Below, piece after piece: positions 52,940-62,872 of a stretch of DNA of 64,000 nucleotides. The translations under genes and the position numbers were made by a program. This DNA is from Leisingera daeponensis (GTDB lineage Bacteria; Pseudomonadota; Alphaproteobacteria; Rhodobacterales; Rhodobacteraceae): positions 62,001-126,000 of the forward strand of contig NZ_JAHVJA010000006.1 in NCBI RefSeq assembly GCF_019801465.1, read 5' to 3'. Under the pieces are notes generated by a model. It was not told the DNA's origin. It worked only from the letters and a program-made list of their open reading frames with translations, and did not search any database. How positions within the stretch are numbered: the stretch's first letter is position 1; the number at the start of each line of letters is the position of its first letter.

Positions 52940-53563
52940 CTAGCTGCGTGGCGGGCGGCTTTTGTAGACGGGTAGGTGCCATCCGAAGGTGATCGAGCCC
53001 GCGCGCAGGGTCCAGCAGACGCCGGCGCAGGCAAGCAAGGCAAACCGCAGCTCCAGCCCGGCCCAGATTGCCAGCACAGCGGTGATTGCGCCGGCCATGG
53101 CGCAGGTGATGTAAAGCTCGCCCTGTTTCAGGACCAGCGGCACCTCGTTGCAGACCACATCGCGCATCAGCCCGCCCAGCGAGCCGGTGGCCATGCCCAT
53201 CAGCACCACGATCACAGGCTCTTTTCCCAGTGCAATTGCGGCGCCGGTGCCGGCGGGCACGGCGACCGCCAGGGCAAAACTGTCCAGCCAGATCACCCAG
53301 CGCATCCGGCTTTCCACCAGATGCGCGGTAAAGAACACCGCCACAGCGGCGCCCGCTGCCAGCAGGATGTAGTTGGGGTCACCGACCCAGAACACCGGAT
53401 CACGGTTCAGCAGCAGATCCCGGACCGTGCCGCCGCCGACCGCCGTCAGGCAGGCGACGAAGGCAAAGCCGACAATGTCGAGCTGCGCCCGGCTGGCGAC
53501 CAGCGCCCCGGTCAGGGCAAAGACAAGCACCGAGGCGTAATCGAGCAGGGTCAGAAAGCTCAT
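52940..53563 (-). CDS. TRIC/UPF0126-type cation channel family protein
   Basis: A 207-residue membrane protein starting at the ATG at 53563. Seven predicted helices, with two similar halves: the conserved GGGTVRDLLLNRDPVFWVGDPNYI and, in the second half, GSLGGLMRDVVCNEVPLVLKQGELYI. The family is related to TRIC trimeric intracellular cation channels and is found in bacteria as YicG-like proteins. It is separated from rnhA by 16 bp, so they are probably co-transcribed. Confidence 0.9.
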   Translation of the reverse strand: MSFLTLLDYASVLVFALTGALVASRAQLDIVGFAFVACLTAVGGGTVRDLLLNRDPVFWVGDPNYILLAAGAAVAVFFTAHLVESRMRWVIWLDSFALAVAVPAGTGAAIALGKEPVIVVLMGMATGSLGGLMRDVVCNEVPLVLKQGELYITCAMAGAITAVLAIWAGLELRFALLACAGVCWTLRAGSITFGWHLPVYKSRPPRS

Positions 53564-53579
53564 GTATAGGCCTCGCGCA

Positions 53580-54044
53580 TCAGGCGCTTTTCTTCTTCTT
53601 GAAGGGGGCCATGCCTGCGCGTGCCAGCTCATCGGCGCGTTCGTTTTCGGGGTGGCCTGCGTGGCCCTTTACCCATTCCCAGGTCACCTTGTGGCGGGCT
53701 TGCGCTTCGTCCAGGCGCTGCCACAGCTCGACATTCTTCACCGGCTTCTTGCTGGACGTTTTCCAGCCGTTCTTCTTCCAGCCGAAGATCCAGCCGGTGA
53801 CGCCGTTCTTCACATAGGCCGAGTCGGTGACCACGGTGATGGTGGACGGCCGCGCCAGGCTCTCCAGCGCGTTGATCGCGGCCAGCAGTTCCATCCGGTT
53901 GTTGGTGGTCTCAGCCTCGCCGCCGCTCAGTTCTTTTTCTTTGACGATGGTGTCACCGTCCATGGCGCGCAGCAGAACGCCCCAGCCGCCGGGGCCGGGG
54001 TTTCCAGAGCAGGCGCCATCGGTATAAGCAAATAATTCAGGCAT
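53580..54044 (-). CDS. rnhA: Ribonuclease HI
   Basis: A 154-residue enzyme. The catalytic carboxylates are in [18 protein letters not shown] (Asp), [13 protein letters not shown] (Glu), [12 protein letters not shown] (Asp) and in [11 protein letters not shown] (Asp). The basic handle region [15 protein letters not shown] is present. It cleaves RNA in RNA-DNA hybrids. Its ATG at 54044 overlaps the preceding methyltransferase stop by 8 bp. Confidence 0.95.
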   Translation of the reverse strand: MPELFAYTDGACSGNPGPGGWGVLLRAMDGDTIVKEKELSGGEAETTNNRMELLAAINALESLARPSTITVVTDSAYVKNGVTGWIFGWKKNGWKTSSKKPVKNVELWQRLDEAQARHKVTWEWVKGHAGHPENERADELARAGMAPFKKKKSA

Positions 54045-54636
54045 GCGCCGTCAGTACTACGAACTCTTGGGTAGTGCCAGCCAGTCCTTTGCCCTCGCAG
54101 CGGCGGTTGCCAAGGATGGTGAAGCCGGCGGTTTCGAGTTTTTCGCGCAGTTCGTCTTCGCTGTAATAGGCATAGAATCTGCCCAGTTCATCGCGGCCTT
54201 CGCCCTCGCCCAGCTTCATCGCCAGGCACAGCGTGCCGCCAGCCGTCAATGCCCGGTGCGTGGCGGTCAGGTGAATGGGCAGTTCAGCTTTCGGCACATG
54301 CAGCAGGCTGAAATAAGCCCAGATGCCGTCAAATACCGCCTCTGCGTCCAAGGCCTCAAACCCTGCGACCGTAACTTCGACCCCATAGGCGGCGCGGGCG
54401 GCTTCCGCCATTTCCGGCGAGGCGTCCAGCGCCGCCACCCGGTAGCCCGCATCCCGGAACCGCGCTGCCCAATGGCCGGGGCCGCAGCCTAGGTCCAGCA
54501 CCGTGCCGTCCTCGGGGAGCCGGGCGGTGAAAGCGAGATAATCAGCTTCTTCGCCTTCATCCCCGCGGCCCGTAAAGCACTCGGCGTAGTCCGCGGCACG
54601 GTCGTCGTAGACGCTGATGGTTCTGTCATCGCTCAT
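54037..54636 (-). CDS. Class I SAM-dependent methyltransferase
   Basis: A 199-residue protein starting at the ATG at 54636 ([21 protein letters not shown]). Motif I is [17 protein letters not shown] and motif II region is [15 protein letters not shown], giving the AdoMet site. [18 protein letters not shown] and [18 protein letters not shown] follow. The substrate is unknown; the motif pattern fits small-molecule methyltransferases. Overlap with rnhA suggests co-expression but no functional link is evident. Confidence 0.87.
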   Translation of the reverse strand: MSDDRTISVYDDRAADYAECFTGRGDEGEEADYLAFTARLPEDGTVLDLGCGPGHWAARFRDAGYRVAALDASPEMAEAARAAYGVEVTVAGFEALDAEAVFDGIWAYFSLLHVPKAELPIHLTATHRALTAGGTLCLAMKLGEGEGRDELGRFYAYYSEDELREKLETAGFTILGNRRCEGKGLAGTTQEFVVLTAHA

Positions 54637-54658
54637 CTGGGCTTCCCTCAGGACAGGG

Positions 54659-55273
54659 TCAGGCGCGTTCCATGGCCAGCCGGGCGGCAAGGCCCGCAAA
54701 GACGGTCGCAAAGCCGCGGTTCAGCCACTTCAGCACCCGCTCGCTGTTCAAGAGGTAAGTGCGGGCCTGGGCGGCAAACAGCCCGTAAAGCACGAAAATG
54801 GCAAAGGTCATCGCCATGAACACCAGCCCCAGAACGGACATCTCCAGCGTGGCGCTGGCGGGATTGCCGCTCAGGAACGGCGGCAGCAGCGCCAGGAAGA
54901 ACACCGACAGCTTGGGGTTCAGGATATTGATCAGCGCCCCGCGCCAGGCGATTTTCCAGCCGGGCTGGCTGGTGCGTTTCGAATCCACTGCCAGCACGCC
55001 GCCGCTGCGCAGCGCCTGCCAGGCGAGGTACAGGAGATAGGCAACACCCGCGGCCTTGACGATCTGGAACAGCAGGGCGGAGCTGTGCAGCACCGCCGCC
55101 AGCCCCAGCGTGGCAGCGGCCAGATGCGGAACAATGCCAAAGGTGCAACCGATTGCGGCCCAGATGGAAGCGCGCCAGCCTTGGCCGAGGCCAAGCGCCA
55201 GCGTGTAGATGACACCCGTGCCCGGCGCGAGGACGACAACAAAGGCGGTTATCAGAAAGTGCAGCGTGATCAT
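54659..55273 (-). CDS. LysE/RhtB-family amino-acid exporter
   Basis: A 204-residue inner-membrane protein with about six helices, starting at ATG 55273 (a TTG precedes it). It has LVLAPGTGVIYTLALGLGQGWRASIWAAIGCTFGIVPHLAAATLGLA, the LysE/RhtB signature, and LINILNPKLSVFFLALLPPFL. It exports amino acids or related compounds. It lies between the methyltransferase and ispH in the same orientation. Confidence 0.9.
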   Translation of the reverse strand: MITLHFLITAFVVVLAPGTGVIYTLALGLGQGWRASIWAAIGCTFGIVPHLAAATLGLAAVLHSSALLFQIVKAAGVAYLLYLAWQALRSGGVLAVDSKRTSQPGWKIAWRGALINILNPKLSVFFLALLPPFLSGNPASATLEMSVLGLVFMAMTFAIFVLYGLFAAQARTYLLNSERVLKWLNRGFATVFAGLAARLAMERA

Positions 55274-55374
55274 CAATATGGCTCCAGAAATAATGCCCGG
55301 GGACTAATGCGTAACACGGTTAGCCCGAAGCAGGTGCATTTTCTGAGGCCCGGATTGCACTCAGGCCTGTGCGC

Positions 55375-56325
55375 TCATGCAGGCTGCCGCAACACGCGCG
55401 GCACTTTGAACTCGACGGTCTCGACGGCGGTTTCCACCACTTCGACCGTGACGTCATAGCGCTCGCGGAACGCGTCGATCACCTCGTTGACCAGCAGTTC
55501 CGGGGCGGAGGCGCCGGCAGTGATGGCCACGGAGCGGATGCCATCCAGCGCGCGCCAGTCGATGTTTTCGGCGCGCTGCACCAGCTGGGCGTAATCGCAG
55601 CCGTTCTTGGCCCCGACCTCGACCAGGCGGCGGGAGTTCGAGGAGTTCGGAGCGCCGACCACCAAGAGGGCATCGGCCTTGGGAGCCACCGATTTCACCG
55701 CCTCCTGGCGGTTGGTGGTGGCATAGCAAATGTCTTCCTTGTGCGGTCCGATGATGTTGGGGAAGCGCTCTTCCAGCGCCGCAACGATACCCTTGGTGTC
55801 ATCCACCGACAGGGTAGTCTGGGTGACATAGGCAAGCCGGTCCGGGTCGCGCACCTCGACCGTAGCCACGTCCGCCGCGGTTTCCACCAGCAGCACCTCG
55901 CCTTCGGGCAGCTGGCCCATGGTGCCGATGGTCTCCGGATGGCCCTTGTGGCCGATCATGATCATTTGCAGCCCGGCCTCGGCGTGGCGCTGCGCCTCGA
56001 TATGCACCTTGGAGACCAGCGGGCAGGTGGCGTCCACATAGATCATCTCGCGCGCTTCAGCGGCGGCGGGCACCGATTTCGGCACCCCGTGCGCGGAGAA
56101 AATTACCGGCCGGTCATCGGGGCATTCGTCCAGCTCCTCGACAAACACAGCGCCTTTTTCGCGCAGGGAATCAACCACGAATTTGTTGTGCACGATCTCA
56201 TGGCGCACATAGACCGGCGCCCCCCATTTGCCGATCGCCATCTCGACGATCTTGATGGCGCGGTCCACGCCCGCGCAAAATCCGCGCGGCGCGGCGAGGT
56301 AGAGAGTCAGGGCTGGCTTGGTCAT
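55375..56325 (-). CDS. ispH: 4-hydroxy-3-methylbut-2-enyl diphosphate reductase
   Basis: A 316-residue Fe-S enzyme. The three cluster cysteines are in [23 protein letters not shown] and SNS region near [12 protein letters not shown], with the latter in the IspH C-terminal core ([16 protein letters not shown]). It makes IPP and DMAPP in the last step of the methylerythritol-phosphate pathway. It is divergent from a cytochrome c gene. Confidence 0.95.
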   Translation of the reverse strand: MTKPALTLYLAAPRGFCAGVDRAIKIVEMAIGKWGAPVYVRHEIVHNKFVVDSLREKGAVFVEELDECPDDRPVIFSAHGVPKSVPAAAEAREMIYVDATCPLVSKVHIEAQRHAEAGLQMIMIGHKGHPETIGTMGQLPEGEVLLVETAADVATVEVRDPDRLAYVTQTTLSVDDTKGIVAALEERFPNIIGPHKEDICYATTNRQEAVKSVAPKADALLVVGAPNSSNSRRLVEVGAKNGCDYAQLVQRAENIDWRALDGIRSVAITAGASAPELLVNEVIDAFRERYDVTVEVVETAVETVEFKVPRVLRQPA

Positions 56326-56465
56326 GGGCGTCTCCTTGCGCGCCAGAGGTAAGCGCTTCAGGCGGCGAGGTCCAGTGCCGCAAACGCCTCACACGGATGT
56401 GATAGGGGCTTCCAGCGCCGGAAGGCTGCAGCTAGTTTCAAGGCCCATCAGCACGGGAGGCAGAT

Positions 56466-56936
56466 TTGACGCGGGGAAACTCAAGGGCTGCGGCTTTGGT
56501 GCTGGCGTGCAGTGCTGCGGCAGGGTTTGCAGCTGCACAGGGGCAGGCAGGGGATATCCTGCCCTATGACAAGCCGGACGCTGTGGAAGCGGGCAGGGCG
56601 GTCTACCAGGGCCATTGCGCCAGCTGCCACGGCAGCGATCTGCAGGGGGAGCCGGACTGGCAAATCCGCGACAGCGAGGGGTATCTGCCGGCGCCGCCTT
56701 TGGACGGGACGGGTCATACCTGGCACCATCCTGACACGCAATTGCTGGAGGTTGTCAGAGCGGGTGTCGCAGCCGTTGCCGGCAACGGGTACCAAAGCCG
56801 GATGGCCGGTTTCAGCGGAGTGCTGAGCGAACAGGAAATGCGGGAGGCGCTTGCCTATATCAAAAGCCGCTGGCCCGCACAGATCATCGCGCGCCACAAC
56901 AGGATCAATGGCCAGGGCGGTCACGCGCGCGACTGA
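56466..56936 (+). CDS. Class I c-type cytochrome, exported
   Basis: A 156-residue protein starting at TTG 56466 with GGGAGG six bases upstream. The signal peptide spans residues 1-25 (ALVLACSAAAGFAAA). The heme site CASCH is at 51-55 in GHCASCHGSDLQG, and the distal Met is likely the one in SRMAGFSGVLSEQEM. A single heme, so a small periplasmic electron carrier. It stands alone, with no oxidase or dehydrogenase next to it. Confidence 0.85.
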   Translation: MTRGNSRAAALVLACSAAAGFAAAQGQAGDILPYDKPDAVEAGRAVYQGHCASCHGSDLQGEPDWQIRDSEGYLPAPPLDGTGHTWHHPDTQLLEVVRAGVAAVAGNGYQSRMAGFSGVLSEQEMREALAYIKSRWPAQIIARHNRINGQGGHARD

Positions 56937-57001
56937 GTTTCGCCGGAACAGGGGGCGCCCCATCAGGCCCCTGTTCCGGTTTTTGGCAATGCGGTCCGGG
57001 A

Positions 57002-57571
57002 TCAGCCCTGGGCGGCTGTGGCGGAACGCGGTTCGTTTTGTTCACGCGGCGGGCGGCCGATCACGTCGCGCAGCTCTTCCAGCTCGATGAAATTGTCGGC
57101 TTGGCGGCGCAAATCGTCAGAGATCATCGGCGGCTGGCTGCGGATGGTCGAAACCACCGAAACCCGTACGCCCTGGCGCTGCAGGCTGGCAATCAGCGGG
57201 CGGAAGTCCCCATCGCCCGAGAACAGCACGATATGGTCCACCCGCGGCGCCAGCTCCATGGCGTCGACCGTCAGCTCGATGTCCATGTTGCCCTTGACCT
57301 TACGGCGGCCCATGCTGTCGGTGTATTCCTTGGCCGGTTTGGTGACCATGGTGAAGCCGTTGTAATGCAGCCAGTCGACAAGCGGCCGGATCGGAGAGTA
57401 CTCGTCATTCTCCAGCAGGGCGGTGTAATAAAAGGCCCGCAGAAGCTTGCCGCGGCGCATGAATTCCTGCCGCAGAAGCTTGTAGTCGATATCAAATCCA
57501 AGCGCCTTGGCCGCGGCGTATAGATTTGATCCGTCTATGAACAGCGCGAGCCGTTCGTCCTTGTAAAACAT
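57002..57571 (-). CDS. NYN-domain (LabA/DUF88-type) protein
   Basis: A 189-residue protein starting at the ATG at 57571 behind GGAAGGA. Asp residues of the NYN (PIN-like) nuclease fold are in LALFIDGSNLYAAAK, NMDIELTVDAME and LFSGDGDFRPLIASLQRQGVRV, the LabA signature. These proteins are thought to be metal-dependent ribonucleases or RNA-binding factors. It is divergent from folK across 137 bp. The C-terminus is short and charged. Confidence 0.87.
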   Translation of the reverse strand: MFYKDERLALFIDGSNLYAAAKALGFDIDYKLLRQEFMRRGKLLRAFYYTALLENDEYSPIRPLVDWLHYNGFTMVTKPAKEYTDSMGRRKVKGNMDIELTVDAMELAPRVDHIVLFSGDGDFRPLIASLQRQGVRVSVVSTIRSQPPMISDDLRRQADNFIELEELRDVIGRPPREQNEPRSATAAQG

Positions 57572-57708
57572 CAAATTTTTCCTTCCGGTATATCCGCCTC
57601 GGCCGGGGGTTCCGTGAGTGAATGCTTGAAATCGGCGAAACGGGTAGACTTAATGTAAGTTATTTGTCATTTGCCGCAAGTAGACTGTCCGTTTGAATAG
57701 GGTCAAAG

Positions 57709-58278
57709 ATGGCCGCAAACCGTAAATTGGCGCTGATTGCGCTCGGCGGCAATCTGCCTGCCGGCGCTGATACGCCGCAAATGACCCTGTCCAATGCCAT
57801 CCGCGCGCTCCGGTCGGAGGAGACTTCACTGCGCAGCGTGTCCCGGTTCTTTCAGACCCCCTGCTTCCCTGCGGGGGCGGGGCCGGACTACGTGAACGCT
57901 GCTGCGGCGGTAGAAACGAGCCTGTCCCCCGGCGGCCTGCTTGCACGGCTCCACGACATCGAAGCGCAGTTTTCCCGGGTGCGCGAGCAGCGCTGGGGGA
58001 TGCGGACGCTGGATCTGGATCTGGTGGACTATGACGGCGCGGTGCTTCCGGACGAGGCCGGATATGCCCGCTGGCAGGGCCTCCCTCTGGTGAGCCAGAT
58101 GCAGGAAGCGCCAGGGCAATTGATCCTGCCGCATCCGCGCATTCAGGACCGCGCCTTTGTGCTGGTGCCGCTGGCAGATATCGCACCGCGCTGGCGCCAC
58201 CCGGTGCTGCGGAAATCCGTGACCGAGATGCTGGCGGACCTGCCGCCGCAGGATGTGGCCGGGGTGACCCCGCTCTGA
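57709..58278 (+). CDS. folK: 6-hydroxymethyl-7,8-dihydropterin pyrophosphokinase (HPPK)
   Basis: A 189-residue enzyme. ALIALGGNLPAG starts the HPPK fold, followed by YVNAAAAVETSLSPGGLLARLHDIEAQFSRVREQRWGMRTLDLDLVDYDG and LPHPRIQDRAFVLVPLADIAP, the ATP and pterin motifs. It transfers pyrophosphate from ATP to 6-hydroxymethyl-7,8-dihydropterin for folate synthesis. It lies 93 bp before rpoZ. Confidence 0.93.
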   Translation: MAANRKLALIALGGNLPAGADTPQMTLSNAIRALRSEETSLRSVSRFFQTPCFPAGAGPDYVNAAAAVETSLSPGGLLARLHDIEAQFSRVREQRWGMRTLDLDLVDYDGAVLPDEAGYARWQGLPLVSQMQEAPGQLILPHPRIQDRAFVLVPLADIAPRWRHPVLRKSVTEMLADLPPQDVAGVTPL

Positions 58279-58371
58279 GCCGCGCAATGCGTTGTTTTCC
58301 GCCCTTGTCAAGAGAAAGATATGGGCGTAAATGTCTGCCTTCTGGACCAGGAATGAAATGGAGAGTCGCTG

Positions 58372-58725
58372 ATGGCCCGCGTGACGGTTGAAGATTGCGT
58401 CGATAAAGTGCCTAACCGCTTTGAGCTGGTGATGCTGGCTGCGCACCGTGCCCGCGAGATTTCGGCCGGCGCCCCGATCACCGTCGAGCGCGACAACGAC
58501 AAGAATCCGGTCGTGTCCCTGCGCGAGATCGCTGAAGAGACCCAGAGCGCCGACGAGCTGCGCGAGCGCCTGATCGAGAGCAACCAGACCCAGATCGAGG
58601 TCGATGAGCCGGAAGAGGATTCCATGGCTCTCCTGATGGGCGCGGACAACGACAAACCCGCCGACGACGACATGTCGGAAGAGAAACTGCTGCGCGCGCT
58701 GATGGAGGCCCAGGGCCAGGGCTGA
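58372..58725 (+). CDS. rpoZ: RNA polymerase omega subunit
   Basis: A 117-residue protein with the core [55 protein letters not shown]. The last 50 residues are an acidic tail. Omega binds beta' and is part of the ppGpp site on RNA polymerase. It is followed by rsh after 36 bp, an arrangement that links ppGpp synthesis with its target. Confidence 0.95.
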   Translation: MARVTVEDCVDKVPNRFELVMLAAHRAREISAGAPITVERDNDKNPVVSLREIAEETQSADELRERLIESNQTQIEVDEPEEDSMALLMGADNDKPADDDMSEEKLLRALMEAQGQG

Positions 58726-58761
58726 GGCGCGCGTCTGGACATTTGAGGCTGCGGACCGGAC

Positions 58762-60897
58762 ATGATTTCCCCTGACGACCTGATTGCTCTGGTCCGCAAC
58801 TACAATCCCAAAACCAACGCGGACAGGATCGCCGAGGCCTATGCTTTCGGCGAGCAGATGCACGAGGGCCAGTTCCGGCATTCGGGCGAACCCTATTTCA
58901 CGCATCCGGTGGCGGTGGCCGCCATCCTGACCGAGCAGCGCTTGGATGATGCAACCATCATCACCGCGCTGCTGCACGACACCATCGAAGACACCAAGGC
59001 GAACTATGAAGAGGTCGCCCGCCGTTTCGGCGATGAGGTGGCTATGCTGGTCGACGGCGTCACCAAGCTGACCAACCTGCAGCTCAGCAGCCGCGAGACC
59101 AAGCAGGCGGAAAACTTCCGCAAGCTGTTCATGGCAATGTCCAAGGATCTGCGGGTGATTCTGGTGAAGCTCGCCGACCGTCTGCACAACATGCGGACCA
59201 TCAAGGCGATGCGGCCCGAGAAACAGGCCCAGAAGGCGCGCGAGACGATGGACATCTACGCGCCGCTGGCGGGCCGCATGGGCATGCAGTGGATGCGCGA
59301 GGAGCTGGAGGATCTGGCCTTCCGCGTGCTCAATCCCGAAGGGCGCCAGTCGATCATCCGCCGCTTTGTGACCCTGCAGCGGGAAACCGGCGACGTGATC
59401 CACCGGATCACCGGCGACATGCGGCTGGAGCTGGAGAAGGCGGGCATCGAGGCCGAGGTCTTCGGCCGTGCCAAGAAGCCCTATTCGATCTGGCGCAAGA
59501 TGCAGGCCAAGGACCAGGGCTTCTCGCGGCTGTCCGACATTTACGGCTTCCGGGTGATCACCTTGTCGGAAGAAGACGCCTACCGGGCGCTGGGCGCCAT
59601 TCACCAGCGCTGGCGGGCGGTGCCGGGCCGGTTCAAGGACTATATCAGCCAGCCGAAATCCAACGGCTACCGGTCGATCCATACCACCGTGTCGGGCCGC
59701 GACGGCAAGCGGGTGGAGGTGCAGATCCGCACCCGGCAGATGCATGATGTGGCAGAGACAGGCGTGGCGGCGCATTGGTCCTACCGCGATGGCGTGCGCA
59801 CCGAAAACCCCTTTGCCGTTGACCCGGCCAAGTGGATTGCCTCGCTGACCGAGCAATTCGATGCCGAGGACGACCACGACGAATTCCTCGAGGCTGTGAA
59901 GCTCGAGATGTATTCCGACCAGGTGTTCTGCTTCACCCCCAAGGGCGACGTGATCAAGCTGCCCAAGGGCGCGACGCCGATCGACTTTGCCTATGCCATC
60001 CACACCCGCATCGGCCATGCCTGCGTCGGCGCCAAGGTGGACGGCATCCGGGTGCCGCTGTGGACCCGGCTCCGGAATGGCCAGTCGGTGGACGTGATCA
60101 CCGCCGAAGGCCAGACCCCGCAGGTCAGCTGGCTGGAGATCGCCACCACCGGCAAGGCCCGCACCGCAATCCGCCGTGCCCTGCGTGAGGCCGACCGGGC
60201 GCGGTTTGTGAAACTGGGCCATGAGCTGGCGCGCTCGGCGTTCGAGCACGTCGGCAAGAAGGCCACCGACAAGGCATTGGAAACGGCCGCCCGCGCGCTG
60301 CGCGCCAGCGGAGTGAATGAGCTGCTGGCGCGGCTGGGCGCGGCAGAAATCACTGCCCATGACGTGGTGCAGTCGGTCTATCCGGAACTGACCACCACCG
60401 GCGACGGCGATGAGATCTCGCCGCGCCGCGCGGTGATCGGCCTGGAGCCGGGGCAGAGCTTTGAGCGTGCAACCTGCTGCCAGCCGCTGCCGGGCGAGCG
60501 CATCATCGGCATCACCTACCGCGGCCGCGGGGTGGTGGTGCATGCCGCCGATTGCGACAAGCTGGGCGAGTTCGAGGATCAGCCGGAACGCTGGATGGAC
60601 GTGCACTGGCATAGCGGCACCCATCCGGCTGTGTATGGCACCACGCTGGAGCTGACCATCGGCAATGATGCCGGCGTTCTGGGGCGGATTTGCACATTGA
60701 TCGGCGAGAAAAAGGCAAATATCTCCGATCTGGAATTTGTGGACAGGAAACCAGACTTTTACCGGCTTATGATCAATGTGGAGCTGCGGGATGTGGAGCA
60801 GCTGCACTCGCTGATGCTGACACTCGAGGCGGAAAGCGATGTTGCCGCGGTGGCGCGGTTCCGGGAGCGGCCGGAAGAGCGCCACTTTCCGGGATAG
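58762..60897 (+). CDS. Bifunctional (p)ppGpp synthetase/hydrolase Rsh (RelA/SpoT)
   Basis: A 711-residue protein. The HD hydrolase domain is intact (HPVAVAAILTEQRLDDATIITALLHDTIEDT), and the synthetase domain has SDIYGFRVITLSEEDAY and FKDYISQPKSNGYRSIHTTV. A TGS domain (VFCFTPKGDVIKLPKGATPIDFAYAIHTRIGH) and C-terminal ACT domain (LELTIGNDAGVLGRICTLIGEKKANI) follow. Both activities are expected, as in most alphaproteobacteria. It responds to stress and starvation. Downstream DUF2062-pdxJ-acpS-lepB continue in the same direction. Confidence 0.95.
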   Translation: MISPDDLIALVRNYNPKTNADRIAEAYAFGEQMHEGQFRHSGEPYFTHPVAVAAILTEQRLDDATIITALLHDTIEDTKANYEEVARRFGDEVAMLVDGVTKLTNLQLSSRETKQAENFRKLFMAMSKDLRVILVKLADRLHNMRTIKAMRPEKQAQKARETMDIYAPLAGRMGMQWMREELEDLAFRVLNPEGRQSIIRRFVTLQRETGDVIHRITGDMRLELEKAGIEAEVFGRAKKPYSIWRKMQAKDQGFSRLSDIYGFRVITLSEEDAYRALGAIHQRWRAVPGRFKDYISQPKSNGYRSIHTTVSGRDGKRVEVQIRTRQMHDVAETGVAAHWSYRDGVRTENPFAVDPAKWIASLTEQFDAEDDHDEFLEAVKLEMYSDQVFCFTPKGDVIKLPKGATPIDFAYAIHTRIGHACVGAKVDGIRVPLWTRLRNGQSVDVITAEGQTPQVSWLEIATTGKARTAIRRALREADRARFVKLGHELARSAFEHVGKKATDKALETAARALRASGVNELLARLGAAEITAHDVVQSVYPELTTTGDGDEISPRRAVIGLEPGQSFERATCCQPLPGERIIGITYRGRGVVVHAADCDKLGEFEDQPERWMDVHWHSGTHPAVYGTTLELTIGNDAGVLGRICTLIGEKKANISDLEFVDRKPDFYRLMINVELRDVEQLHSLMLTLEAESDVAAVARFRERPEERHFPG

Positions 60898-60952
60898 GCC
60901 GCTGAAACTCTGAGCCGGGAACTGGGCCGGGAACTGGGAAGGACGGACAGCT

Positions 60953-61594
60953 TTGGTATTCAGGCGCCGGGACAGACGTCCGCCCCTCCGGGCGCTGGCG
61001 GATTTTCTCTGGCCGCGCGGCGGCTGGGGGCGGGCGTTCCTGTATGTGAAGCACCGGGTCCGGCGCCTGCCCGATTCGCCTGAACGCATCGCCCGCGGCA
61101 TCTGGGCCGGGGTGTTCACCACTTTCACACCGTTTTACGGGCTTCACTTTTTTGTCGCGGCGCTCATCGCGCGGATGATGAACGGCAATATTCTGGCCTC
61201 GCTCAGCGCCACCTTCTTCGGCAACCCGCTGACCTATGTGCCGATCGGCGTGGCGTCCCTGCAAACCGGGCACTGGCTGTTGGGTACAGAGTTCGACCAG
61301 GAGGTCGACAAGTCCCTGGTGGGCAAGTTTCTGGCCGCCGGCGGCGATCTGAAGAACAACCTGATTGCCCTGTTCATGGACCGTCCCGCCGACTGGCAGG
61401 GGTTGCACCTGTTCTATAACGAGGTGTTCTATCCCTACATGATCGGCGGCATAATTCCGGGCATCATTGCTGCCACGGTCTGCTATGTGCTCAGCCTGCC
61501 GGTGATCCGGGTCTACCAGCAGCGCCGCCGGGCCAAAATCAAGGCTAAGTTCGAAGCGATCAAGAAGCGCGCTGAGGTCGATACCGGTGCCTGA
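60953..61594 (+). CDS. DUF2062 membrane protein
   Basis: A 213-residue protein starting at TTG 60953 (VFRRRDRRPPLRALADF), with AAGGACGG upstream. It has FLWPRGGWGRAFLYVKHRVRRLPDSPERIARGIWAGVFTTFTPFYGLHFFVAALIARMMNGN, the DUF2062 signature, and two to three membrane helices, ending with a Lys/Arg-rich tail. Role unknown; the neighbourhood between rsh and pdxJ is conserved. The gap before it has a 12-bp direct repeat (GCCGGGAACTGG twice, 60913-60936). Confidence 0.82.
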   Translation: MVFRRRDRRPPLRALADFLWPRGGWGRAFLYVKHRVRRLPDSPERIARGIWAGVFTTFTPFYGLHFFVAALIARMMNGNILASLSATFFGNPLTYVPIGVASLQTGHWLLGTEFDQEVDKSLVGKFLAAGGDLKNNLIALFMDRPADWQGLHLFYNEVFYPYMIGGIIPGIIAATVCYVLSLPVIRVYQQRRRAKIKAKFEAIKKRAEVDTGA

Positions 61595-61700
61595 GCCGGG
61601 CTGCGGGATTGTACCATTATTTCCAGCAGGCTTGCTCTTGCCCGCGGTCTGTCTAGTCTTTGTGCCAAGCCTTTGACTTCAGACGGATGAGATACCTCTC

Positions 61701-62453
61701 ATGACAGACCACCAATTGCGCCTGGGCGTGAATATCGACCACGTGGCCACTGTGCGTAACGCCCGCGGCGGCGCCTATCCGGATCCGGTCCGGGCAGCAA
61801 AACTCGCAGAGGAGGCGGGCGCCGACGGCATTACCGCCCACTTGCGCGAAGACCGCCGTCATATCACCGACGGGGACATCGACGCGCTGATGGAGGCGCT
61901 GAACGTGCCGCTCAATTTCGAGATGGCGGCGACGGCGGAAATGCAGAAAATTGCCCTGCGCCACAAGCCGCATGCGGTCTGCATCGTGCCGGAAAAACGC
62001 GAGGAGCGCACCACCGAGGGCGGGCTGGAAGTGGCGCGCGAGGAGAACCGCCTGGCCCATTTCATCGCGCCGCTGCGGGATTCGGGCTGCCGGGTGTCGA
62101 TCTTCATCGCCGCCGACAGGAAGCAAATCGACGCCGCCCACCGTATCGGAGCCGAGGTGATCGAGCTGCATACCGGTGCCTATTGCGATTATCACGCTGA
62201 GGGCAAGTTTGCGGAGCGCGACCGCGAGCTGGAGGCGCTGCGGGAAATGTCCGCCTATGCCCATACATTGGGGCTGGAGGTGCATGCGGGCCACGGCCTG
62301 ACCTATGACACCGTGCAGCCGGTCGCGGCCTTCCCGGAGGTGAAGGAGCTCAACATCGGTCATTTCCTGATCGGGGAGGCGATCTTCCGCGGCCTGACCC
62401 CTGCAGTGCACGAAATGCGCCGCCTGATGGACGCGGCACGGGGGCACGAGTGA
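61701..62453 (+). CDS. pdxJ: Pyridoxine 5'-phosphate synthase
   Basis: A 250-residue TIM-barrel enzyme. [17 protein letters not shown] opens the barrel; [51 protein letters not shown] and [17 protein letters not shown] are catalytic segments. It condenses 1-deoxyxylulose 5-phosphate with 3-amino-2-oxopropyl phosphate to make vitamin B6. Its stop overlaps the start of the next gene (TGATG). Confidence 0.95.
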   Translation: MTDHQLRLGVNIDHVATVRNARGGAYPDPVRAAKLAEEAGADGITAHLREDRRHITDGDIDALMEALNVPLNFEMAATAEMQKIALRHKPHAVCIVPEKREERTTEGGLEVAREENRLAHFIAPLRDSGCRVSIFIAADRKQIDAAHRIGAEVIELHTGAYCDYHAEGKFAERDRELEALREMSAYAHTLGLEVHAGHGLTYDTVQPVAAFPEVKELNIGHFLIGEAIFRGLTPAVHEMRRLMDAARGHE

Positions 62454-62872
62454 TGCAGGTCAATCTGATCCGGTACGCTCTCTGGTGGATGGGTGCCTCC
62501 GTCGCAATGCTGTTGGCTGGTCTCCTGCTGGCGCAGTTCGGTCTGGGCATGCCGGCCGGTCTCGCCACGGTGCTGCCGCCAATGGTCGCATCTGTTGCGG
62601 AAGGCATGCGGATTGCCCAAGTTACCCGCGCGCCCTTGCCCGGCAGGGACGCCTGGACATGTGCAGCGGCCATGACCGGGGTGGTGGCGGTGCTGACCGT
62701 CATCCAGCTGCCGTTTTACTGGAACAGCCCGATGGTGATCGAAGCGCGGCAGACAATTCCCTTTGTCTACCTCGCCGGGATTTTCCTTCTGCTGCTGTCG
62801 GTCATCCTCATGGTCAACCGGCTGTTTCTCGGCCATGGCATCAAACTGGGGCTGAAGCGGCTGGAAGAATGA
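62453..62872 (+). CDS. Small membrane protein (ABZJ_00895-like) between pdxJ and acpS
   Basis: A 139-residue protein starting at the ATG at 62453, overlapping the pdxJ stop. It has four predicted helices: [61 protein letters not shown] and [25 protein letters not shown]. It loosely matches the ABZJ_00895 family. The overlap with both neighbours (its stop overlaps acpS) shows co-translation, but no function is known. Confidence 0.7.
   Translation: MQVNLIRYALWWMGASVAMLLAGLLLAQFGLGMPAGLATVLPPMVASVAEGMRIAQVTRAPLPGRDAWTCAAAMTGVVAVLTVIQLPFYWNSPMVIEARQTIPFVYLAGIFLLLLSVILMVNRLFLGHGIKLGLKRLEE

Noticed and set aside
57826-61128. A 1100-codon open frame on the reverse strand opposite folK, rpoZ and rsh.
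   Set aside because: It is antisense to three well-recognised genes, has no domain pattern, and is the expected effect of GC-rich codon bias; it would need no stop in one frame only.
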